From: an uncultured Blautia sp.
GTDB taxonomy: Bacteria; Bacillota; Clostridia; Lachnospirales; Lachnospiraceae
Assembly (NCBI RefSeq): GCF_937880195.1
Contig: NZ_CALFLA010000101.1
Location: 1-28,128 of the forward strand
Direction of reading: 5' to 3'
DNA length: 28,128 nt
The translations under genes and the position numbers were made by a program. A model generated the notes under the pieces. That model searched no databases and was not told where the DNA came from. It worked only from the letters and a program-made list of their open reading frames with translations. Positions 23,066 to 28,128 of the stretch are shown piece after piece. Position 1 is the stretch's first letter; each line of letters begins with the position of its first letter.

Positions 23066-23892
23066 TTATTTCGCTTTTCCCAGTTCCCAGAAGGCTACGG
23101 CGCTGGCCGCGGCAACATTTAAGGAATCTACGCCGTGAACATAGGAATGCACACTCTGTAATCACTATGCTCGATTGTCTCCGAAAGTAGTCCGTCGCCC
23201 TCATTTCCAAAAAAAACCGCCAGTTTTGCTTCTCCCAGAAGAGCAGGATCATCAATCCCCACCGTATCTTTTCTAAGAGCCATAGCCGCTGTCTTAAATC
23301 CCATTTTCCAAAGAAGCTCCATTCCTTGTCCGGGCCAGGAGATTTTTTTATCAAAGCTGGTCCAGGGGATCTGAAACACGGTTCCCATACTGACTCTTGC
23401 AGCCCGCCTGTAAAGAGGATCGCAGCAGTCTGATGAAAGAAGCACCGCGTCCATATGAAGAGCTGCCGCAGAACGGAATATTGCTCCTATATTCGTAGGG
23501 TTCACTACGTTTTCCAGAACTGCTATCCGCCTTGCATTTTGGCACACTTCCTCCACAGAAGGAAGCTCTTTTCTTCTCATAACAGCAAGAACCCCGCGTG
23601 TCATAGCATACCCGGTAAGCTTTGCCAGAACCTCGTATTCTGCTGTATATACTGGAATCTCCGGGTATTTTGTAACAAGGACCCCTGCTTCCCCCTCCAG
23701 TTCCTTATGCTCCACAAGGAAGGATACAGGCTCATAGCCTGCTGCCAGAGTCCTGTCTATTACCTTCAGGCTTTCTCCTACAAACAGCCCAGGATCAGGC
23801 TCATAATATCTTAAAAGCTGCACCTCGGAAATCCTGGCGTATACGTCCAGTTCCGGCGCATTCAGATCTTTTATCTCTATTGGATTTTTCAT
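23066..23892 (-). pseudogene. TrmH/SpoU-family RNA 2'-O-methyltransferase, frameshifted near the C-terminus
   Basis: The open frame gives 254 residues ending IPMFTA. SPOUT motif 1 (VVNPTNIGAIFRSAAALH, about 129-146) and motif 2 (FFGNEGDGL, about 228-236) are intact. Motif 3 normally continues IPM-x-x-x-VDSLNVxxAxxI. Directly after IPM (Met251, 23140-23142) the other frame reads HGVDSLNVAAASAVAFWELGKAK and stops at 23066. Adding one T in the TATGTTCACGG run would restore IPMFHGVDSLN and a 275-residue protein. So one base has been lost, in the organism or in the read. The target nucleotide is unknown. Start: AGGAGCTGAAA before ATG, two bases after alkD. If real, loss of motif 3 should abolish SAM binding in the knot. 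Confidence 0.85.
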
Positions 23893-23894
23893 TT

Positions 23895-24602
23895 TCAGCT
23901 CCTGTTGTTTTTTATCTTCAGTGTACGCAGATATTCCTTTTGTTCCCTGGTGATCCGATAGCTTTCACAGGCCTTTTGAATTGTCTTATTATGAGTCCAG
24001 ATATCCAGCTTTTTATCACGGAGATAGGGAATGGTCTTTTCATACTGCTTTGCAAGAGCCGTGGCAAAATACCAGGCGATCATCATATTTACATAATATT
24101 CCTCTGAGCGGATTCCTGCCACAAGCTCCAGATATTCTTCCTGGAAATCCTCATCCAGGTAATGCTGCATCAGCATTCCAATTCCATATCGGATTGTGTA
24201 AGGCTGCCCTGACACGATCCAGCGCCGGATTTCCATAAGCAATTCATCCTTATGCTTTTTAAAAATTTGGGGAGAGGTCATATCACAGGTTGCCCAGTTA
24301 TTTATATATGGAAGGAATTTTTTCAGCTCGTCCATACATGTTTCATAATCGCGGATCTGCTCGATCAAAAAACCATGGACATTATTTTCCTCAAAATACT
24401 TATGAGGAAGCGCATCTAAAAATTCCTGGATATCCGGTTCCTTTATAAGAGTTTTCGCGTATTTTCGAAGAACAGGAACACGAATCCCGATCACTTCATC
24501 CGCATCTACTGTGGGCATTAATTTACAGTGAAATTCCCTGTAGGGAAGATCCTGCATGGAAAGAAGCTCTTCTCTGATTCTTTCTGTAATTCTTTTTTTC
24601 AT
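23895..24602 (-). CDS. DNA alkylation repair protein (AlkD-like)
   Basis: A 235-residue all-helical HEAT-like repeat protein of the AlkD family, which excises bulky or positively charged alkylated bases (3-methyladenine, 7-methylguanine). Family marks include GIRVPVLRKYAK (about 39-50), the stretch NNWATCDMTSPQIF (about 101-114, conserved W and D), RRWIVSGQPYTIRYGIGMLMQHYLDEDF and the C-terminal MMIAWYFATALAKQYE with DIWTHNKTIQKACES. The catalytic Asp of AlkD corresponds to the D in NNWATCD. Start: GGGG seven bases before ATG. It is followed after two bases by the SpoU-type gene, suggesting a two-gene operon. An alkylation-induced promoter is not evident. Confidence 0.9.
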   Translation of the reverse strand: MKKRITERIREELLSMQDLPYREFHCKLMPTVDADEVIGIRVPVLRKYAKTLIKEPDIQEFLDALPHKYFEENNVHGFLIEQIRDYETCMDELKKFLPYINNWATCDMTSPQIFKKHKDELLMEIRRWIVSGQPYTIRYGIGMLMQHYLDEDFQEEYLELVAGIRSEEYYVNMMIAWYFATALAKQYEKTIPYLRDKKLDIWTHNKTIQKACESYRITREQKEYLRTLKIKNNRS

Positions 24603-24638
24603 AAGAAATCCCCTTTATTTTTCTGACCCCATTGTACT

Positions 24639-24692
24639 ATATCAGCAGAAAAACAAGCGGCTGCAAAGCAGACGTTTGTTTTTATCTGATAT
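24639..24692. terminator. Long terminator-like hairpin upstream of alkD
   Basis: AAAAACAAGCGGCTGC (24649-24664) pairs with GCAGACGTTTGTTTTT (24668-24683) through 14 Watson-Crick pairs, one G-U pair and one mismatch, with loop AAA. An outer ATATCAG/CTGATAT helix closes it. T5 tracts occur at the outer end of the inner helix on both strands. It may end transcripts coming from the AGCS gene or act as an attenuator for alkD. Confidence 0.65.
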
Positions 24693-24700
24693 GGTAACGA

Positions 24701-24757
24701 CAGAATCTTCAAACTGCCAACGGCAGTGTCAGATGTACGAAGTACATCTGGATTCTG
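24701..24757. repeat. Three-way-junction-like structured element upstream of alkD
   Basis: CAGAATC (24701-24707) pairs with GATTCTG (24751-24757) and encloses two perfect hairpins: CTGCC-AAC-GGCAG (24713-24725, counted around the short loop) and a 9-bp stem, 24730-24738 with 24742-24750 (loop GAA). The whole folds as a small cloverleaf on either strand. It begins where a minus-strand transcript from the extended -10 at 24764 would start. It matches no RNA family I know. Confidence 0.55.
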
Positions 24758-24763
24758 GAGTTT

Positions 24764-24769
24764 ATTATA
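24764..24769 (-). promoter_or_regulatory. Extended -10 promoter for the alkD operon
   Basis: Minus-strand TGATATAAT gives a TG-extended consensus -10 (TATAAT at 24764-24769). The -35 position reads only TTTTTC. The predicted start would put the structured elements at 24639-24757 in a 150-nt alkD leader. Confidence 0.5.
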
Positions 24770-24802
24770 TCATACTCCCTGCAAAAGAAAAAGACAGATA
24801 CA

Positions 24803-24829
24803 AAAACAGAAACGGTCTTGTTCTGTTTT
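24803..24829 (-). terminator. Putative terminator of the glycine-riboswitch AGCS gene
   Basis: Minus-strand AAAACAGAA, nine-base loop, TTCTGTTTT followed by TG: a 9-bp, AT-rich stem about 20 bp past the AGCS stop codon. The stem is weak and the hairpin at 24639-24692 may be the real stop. Confidence 0.45.
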
Positions 24830-24850
24830 CGCATCCATCCTTTTGTCTTT

Positions 24851-26266
24851 TTATATTTTGTGTTTGCCCGCCTTAAAAAACTCCCTTGTCTCTTTTGCCA
24901 CTACGCCGCTTAATGCGAACATGGCGATCATATTGGGAATTGCCATCAGGCCGTTAAAAATATCTGCAATGGTCCATACGGCGCTGACTGTCATATAGGG
25001 GCCGATGAACACAGCCAGAATATAGATCCAACGGTATGTGAGAATTGTTCTTTTATTTCCCTTTGTCAGATATTCCAGACATCTTTCACTGTAATAGTCC
25101 CATCCAAGAATGGTCGTAAATGCAAAAAACACCAGGCAGATCATCAGTACAAAAGAGGAAAACTGAGGCGGAATCGGAAGTCCATGCTGAAATGCATAAG
25201 TTGTTACCTGAACTCCTTCAAGACCTTCCACCTGCCATGCCCCTGTCAGTACAATAGAAAGTCCTGTCAGTGTACAGATCACAATGGTATCTATAAAGGT
25301 TCCTGTCATACTTACCAGTCCCTGACGTACCGGCTCCTTTGTCTGAGCTGCCGCCGCTGCAATAGGAGCGCTTCCAAGTCCTGCCTCGTTGGAGAATATG
25401 CCTCTGGCAACACCTTTCTGCATTGCCACTACCATACTTCCCACAACGCCGCCTGTAACTGCCGCCGGGTTAAAAGCTCCGCGCACAACAGTCACTACTG
25501 CTGCCGGAATCTCCTTTATGTTAAAAAGAATCAGCGCAACGCTAAACCCAAAGTAGATCACAGCCATAAACGGAACCACGATCTGACTTACCGTAGCAAT
25601 TCGTTTCAGACCTCCGATCAAAATAGCGGCCACGCAAAAGGCAAGGATCAAAGAAGAGATCACTACTGCCCAGGAATATTCTCCAAGAAATGGAATGGTA
25701 ACGCAATTTGCCTTCTGAGGATCAAAAAAATTCTGAACTGCGCTGGAAATACCGTTTACCTGACTGAAGGTTCCAATACCAAAAAGACCTACGCAGACGC
25801 CGAAAAATGCAAAGATCTTTCCAAGCCATTTCCATTTTTCTCCCATGCCTCTCTCAATATAATAAAAAGGACCGCCAAGGCTGTGCCCGTCTGCCGCTAC
25901 CACACGATACTTCACTGCAAGAAGACCCTCTGCATATTTGGTCGCCATTCCAAAAAACGCTGCCAGGATCATCCAAAAAAGGGCTCCCGGTCCTCCGGTA
26001 CATACGGCTGTAGCAACTCCTACAATGTTTCCCGTACCGATTGTAGCGCTTAAGGCAGTACATAGGGCAGCAAAGCTGGAAATTTCCCCTTTTCCTTCTT
26101 CTTCATTTTTGAACATCCATTTTAACGCCAAAGGCAGCCGACGGATCTGCAAAAGACCAAGACGAACAGTAAGAAGAACGCCTCCCGCCATGATCAAGAC
26201 CATAAGAGGCACACCCCAGACAAAATCATCCACGGCAACTAAGAATTGATTGATCATACTCCACAT
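24851..26266 (-). CDS. Alanine/glycine:cation symporter (AGCS family), glycine-riboswitch controlled
   Basis: A 471-residue polytopic membrane transporter with about eleven hydrophobic segments. The AGCS signature GTGNIVGVATAVCTGGPGAL is at about residues 77-96, and SNEAGLGSAPIAAAAAQT appears in the second half. It should import (or export) glycine or alanine with sodium. The tandem glycine riboswitch upstream argues that glycine is the real substrate or signal. The start at 26266 is chosen for AGAAGGAG ten bases upstream; the ATG three codons on has a ribosome site that is too close. Single-gene unit. Its paralogue at 14876-16261 has no riboswitch. Confidence 0.93.
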   Translation of the reverse strand: MWSMINQFLVAVDDFVWGVPLMVLIMAGGVLLTVRLGLLQIRRLPLALKWMFKNEEEGKGEISSFAALCTALSATIGTGNIVGVATAVCTGGPGALFWMILAAFFGMATKYAEGLLAVKYRVVAADGHSLGGPFYYIERGMGEKWKWLGKIFAFFGVCVGLFGIGTFSQVNGISSAVQNFFDPQKANCVTIPFLGEYSWAVVISSLILAFCVAAILIGGLKRIATVSQIVVPFMAVIYFGFSVALILFNIKEIPAAVVTVVRGAFNPAAVTGGVVGSMVVAMQKGVARGIFSNEAGLGSAPIAAAAAQTKEPVRQGLVSMTGTFIDTIVICTLTGLSIVLTGAWQVEGLEGVQVTTYAFQHGLPIPPQFSSFVLMICLVFFAFTTILGWDYYSERCLEYLTKGNKRTILTYRWIYILAVFIGPYMTVSAVWTIADIFNGLMAIPNMIAMFALSGVVAKETREFFKAGKHKI

Positions 26267-26375
26267 GATAACAATACTCCTTCTGTATTAAATTTTACAG
26301 CTTTGGGGATTAAAAAAAGATCATTTCTGAAAAGACATATAGAATAGAAAAATAGCATACTTTTTATATAGCATA

Positions 26376-26545
26376 CTCTGTCCTTTTGCCTGAGAGATTC
26401 CAGACGCATTCTGCGTCATTTGCACCTTCGGCCCCTGTTAAAACAGGTGTCTCCAGAGAAACGATCCATCTGCAGTTTCTGCCCGAAATACGGGTACCTG
26501 AGAGTTTTACTCCTTCGGCGGGTCATAAGACCTCTTTCCTGCAGA
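26376..26545 (-). promoter_or_regulatory. Tandem glycine riboswitch
   Basis: On the minus strand the block GCCGAAGG...CTCTCAGG appears twice, the hallmark of the two glycine aptamers. Aptamer 1 spans about 26450-26545 (GCCGAAGGAGTAAAACTCTC then AGG). Aptamer 2 spans about 26376-26460 (GCCGAAGGTGCAAATG, then TCTCTCAGGCAAAAGGACAG). CTCTG and CAGAG form P1 of aptamer 2. Tandem aptamers ahead of sodium:alanine/glycine symporters have been reported as off-switches, whereas those before gcv genes are on-switches. I see no clean terminator in the 110 nt between the aptamer and the ATG, so the mode is unresolved. Confidence 0.93.
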
Positions 26546-26576
26546 CTTCATCTCGTTATTGCTGTTACTGCGCTTT

Positions 26577-26605
26577 AGTATAGCGTTAAACTCTTTTCTC
26601 GTCAA
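26577..26605 (-). promoter_or_regulatory. Promoter of the glycine riboswitch–AGCS transcript
   Basis: Minus-strand TTGACG (26600-26605), 17-bp spacer, TATACT (26577-26582), about 32 bp before the first aptamer. Confidence 0.8.
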
Positions 26606-26625
26606 GAGAGAAATTGTTTTTTTCA

Positions 26626-26664
26626 CGTACAAGCTATACCCATATCAGGTTTTAGTTCTGTACG
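26626..26664. repeat. Inverted repeat across the end of the BASS transporter gene
   Basis: CGTACA/TGTACG ends with imperfect pairing inward (GCTATACC with GGTTTTAGT). It overlaps the stop codon at 26652. No U tract follows on the minus strand, so calling it a terminator would be weak. Confidence 0.35.
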
Positions 26665-27683
26665 GAAACCTTGTTTTTATTTTCAGGAATATTTTCCTTT
26701 TTTTTGTCAAATCCAGCGAAAAAGCCAGCAATCAAAGTACCAGAAATTGAATGCCACACACAGGATACTGCACAGATGATCGCAGATTCTGGAGCCGCTG
26801 CAAACTGTGCTGTTGTCGTTGCAAGATTTGTAGCAAGACCTGCATTCTGCATTCCCACTTCGATAGAAATCGTTCTCTTCTTTGCTGTATTCATGCCAGT
26901 CAATTTTCCTGCGCCATAGCCTAAGAGATATCCTAATCCGTTATGAAGCAGAACCGCTGCAAAAACCACAAGTCCGGAAGTAAAAAACTTTGCTCCCTGA
27001 GAAGAAATAACACCTCCCACAACACAAGCCAACCCCAGAACTGCCACTCCCGGCATGACCTTCTGCAACTCCTGGAACGCCTTTTTCTTTCCCAGAAAAT
27101 AATTCAAAAGGAAACCTGCGGCAATAGGCAATATAACTGTTTCAATAATCGACACAAACATAGGAAGCCCCTGAATTGTGATTTTTGTTCCACTTGCCAA
27201 AAAAGAAACAAGGAGAGGTGTCATCACAGGGGACAAAAGTGTAGATACAGTTGTCATACCAACGGAAAAAGCCACATCACCTCCGCAAAGGTACGACATA
27301 ATATTAGAGGAAACACCTCCCGGACAGCAGCCTACCAAAATCAGTCCCAGGGCAATAGCATCTGGAAGATGAAGAGTTCTGCTGATAAAAAATGCAAGAA
27401 AGGGCATGATCAGATACTGGGCTGCCGCGCCAACGCAGATATCAAGAGGTCTCTGGGCAAGAATCTTAAAATCTTCTGTGGTCAGTGTCAGTCCCATACT
27501 AAACATGATAATACCAATGATCAAAGACTGGCTTGTAAATTTGTTTCCTGCCAGATCAGTAAAAATATGGTAGTTTACCCATCCCATTGAGGCCGGCACA
27601 AAAAAAGTTATGACTGCGATTGCAATCACCACTGCCGAGGTATTGTCTGATAAAAATTTTCCTGCTTTTTGTAATGCTTTCAT
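26652..27683 (-). CDS. BASS (bile acid:sodium symporter) family transporter under T-box control
   Basis: A 343-residue integral membrane protein with nine or ten hydrophobic segments. BASS marks are MFSMGLTLTTEDFKIL (about 58-73), GCCPGGVSSNIMSYLCGGDVA (about 121-141, the substrate/sodium crossover region) and EVGMQNAGLATNLA (about 281-294, the second crossover). Bacterial BASS proteins carry many organic acids, for example pantothenate precursors and 2-oxo acids, not only bile acids. The start at 27683 is chosen for GGAGG seven bases upstream; the frame extends 45 bases further without a ribosome site. The isoleucine-type T-box upstream suggests a substrate linked to isoleucine, such as a branched-chain 2-oxo acid. 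That is inference. Confidence 0.9.
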   Translation of the reverse strand: MKALQKAGKFLSDNTSAVVIAIAVITFFVPASMGWVNYHIFTDLAGNKFTSQSLIIGIIMFSMGLTLTTEDFKILAQRPLDICVGAAAQYLIMPFLAFFISRTLHLPDAIALGLILVGCCPGGVSSNIMSYLCGGDVAFSVGMTTVSTLLSPVMTPLLVSFLASGTKITIQGLPMFVSIIETVILPIAAGFLLNYFLGKKKAFQELQKVMPGVAVLGLACVVGGVISSQGAKFFTSGLVVFAAVLLHNGLGYLLGYGAGKLTGMNTAKKRTISIEVGMQNAGLATNLATTTAQFAAAPESAIICAVSCVWHSISGTLIAGFFAGFDKKKENIPENKNKVSVQN

Positions 27684-27748
27684 TCTGATTCCTCCTTTTG
27701 TGCAAAAGCGCCCGGACAGCCAGAGCAAAAAGAAGCTTTTTACATATC

Positions 27749-27783
27749 AAAAACGTCCCCTCCGGCAAATGCTGGAAGGGACG
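27749..27783 (-). terminator. Intrinsic terminator of the T-box leader
   Basis: Minus-strand CGTCCCTTCCAGC, loop ATTT, GCCGGAGGGGACG, then TTTTT. The 13-bp stem has G-U pairs. Its 5' arm is the same CCCTT that pairs with AAGGG of the antiterminator, so the two structures exclude each other. Confidence 0.93.
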
Positions 27784-27999
27784 AATAAAATCCGCGGTAC
27801 CACCCTTTTTCTGCAGAAATCCTGCAACGCTCACGTACTACATACGTTATCCCTGTAACGGAGGATTCCGGCATGACTTACTGATATTTTCAGTCAGCTC
27901 CTTAGAGATGATATCCATAAAACCCGGTATATCTGCTTTCACCAACTGCAGACTCTCTGTAATACCTTACTGAAATATGGCTTTGTTCTCTTCGTAGGA
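27749..27999 (-). promoter_or_regulatory. T-box riboswitch, predicted tRNA-Ile specificity
   Basis: A complete T-box leader on the minus strand. Stem I (27899-27999): TCCT/AGGA, AGAGA/TCTCT, specifier loop, CCATA/TATGG, GGTAT/ATACC, then a distal TCTGC/GCAGA arm with the conserved AGAGAG bulge and GGTGAAAGC. The 3' side of the specifier loop is ATATCA, so the codon before the conserved A is ATC (27910-27912): isoleucine. The T-box sequence GGGTGGTACCGCGG is at 27792-27805; TGGT would read an A discriminator base, right for tRNA-Ile. Uncharged tRNA should stabilise the antiterminator and turn on the BASS transporter gene. The specifier is my manual fold; the T-box identity is certain. Confidence 0.93.
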
Positions 28000-28042
28000 T
28001 TTTGGTGCTTTAACACATTAATTTGTTTTGTTTATGAGTTAT

Positions 28043-28070
28043 ATTATAAACTTGTTTTTTTATTTGTCAA
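28043..28070 (-). promoter_or_regulatory. Promoter of the T-box–BASS transcript
   Basis: Minus-strand consensus TTGACA (28065-28070), 16-bp spacer, consensus TATAAT (28043-28048). Predicted start near 28036, giving a leader of about 350 nt to the ATG at 27683. Confidence 0.88.
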
Positions 28071-28128
28071 GACTTTATTTTTATATAGATTTTTTCATCA
28101 GAGCAGCGCCAGCCATATGGTTCCGGCA

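Noticed and set aside
22995..23354. 119-codon minus-strand frame overlapping the end of the SpoU-type gene
   Set aside because: It runs through the purC terminator and is in a different frame from both the main methyltransferase frame and the displaced C-terminal segment.
15000..26266. Two AGCS genes as a recent duplication
   Set aside because: They share family motifs but differ widely in sequence, context and control, so they look like old paralogues and not a local duplication.
28081..28128. Possible C-terminal end of a further minus-strand gene (NHMAGAALMKKSI, stop at 28081-28083)
   Set aside because: Only 15 codons are in the window; the stop lies just upstream of the T-box promoter, which would be consistent with a real gene end, but nothing identifies it.
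1..28128. CRISPR array, prophage, insertion sequence or antiphage island
   Set aside because: No regularly spaced repeats, integrase, transposase or phage structural gene was seen on either strand; the Cas4-like domain at 7614-9977 belongs to a helicase fusion and has no cas neighbours.

Overview
The window looks like chromosomal DNA from a spore-forming, low-to-mid GC Clostridia, most likely a gut Lachnospiraceae. I base this on the sigH–rlmB–mrnC–cysS block, the Shine-Dalgarno-led genes, a T-box, a tandem glycine riboswitch, a TIGR03915/TIGR03916-type DNA-repair pair, and the general flavour of the proteins. No genus is claimed. Almost every gene is on the minus strand; only an aldose-1-epimerase-like gene and purC are on the plus strand. 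I see no rRNA, tRNA, CRISPR array, transposase or phage gene.

Layout in plus coordinates, with minus-strand operons reading right to left. (1) 1-5478: promoter, glycerol-1-phosphate dehydrogenase, ispF, cysS, mrnC, rlmB, sigH, then a small acidic membrane protein ending in a terminator. This tightly packed housekeeping operon joins isoprenoid/lipid, translation, rRNA-modification and sporulation-sigma genes. (2) 5493-7617: ridA and a secreted penicillin-recognising-fold serine hydrolase with glucan/choline-binding-like repeats, each with its own promoter. (3) 7614-10363: a RecB/Cas4-like nuclease fused to an XPD/DinG-type Fe-S helicase, and a small HPr-like protein lacking the phosphorylatable histidine. 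(4) 10443-12593: a two-gene DNA-repair module (radical SAM protein plus DUF4130-type partner) behind a strong promoter carrying two LexA-like operators. (5) 12628-14128: lysC with its own promoter and terminator. (6) 14154-19121: larB–larC–patatin–AGCS transporter–trmO, a putative operon for nickel-pincer cofactor synthesis and transport. (7) 19218-19436: a non-coding element with inverted terminal repeats and internal hairpins. (8) 19480-23061: epimerase (+), traX and an EFR1 flavodoxin/ferredoxin (-), purC (+). (9) 23066-24769: alkD plus an rRNA/tRNA methyltransferase gene with a clear one-base frameshift near its end, preceded by an elaborate structured leader or intergenic region. (10) 24803-26605: a second AGCS transporter under a tandem glycine riboswitch. 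(11) 26652-28070: a bile-acid:sodium-symporter-family (BASS) transporter under a complete T-box leader whose specifier reads as AUC (Ile).

The most informative parts are regulatory. The isoleucine-type T-box on a BASS transporter argues for an amino-acid-related substrate rather than bile acids. The double SOS-box promoter places the uncharacterised radical-SAM DNA-repair pair in the DNA-damage response. The methyltransferase frameshift removes exactly the third SPOUT motif, and the missing residues are still readable in the next frame.
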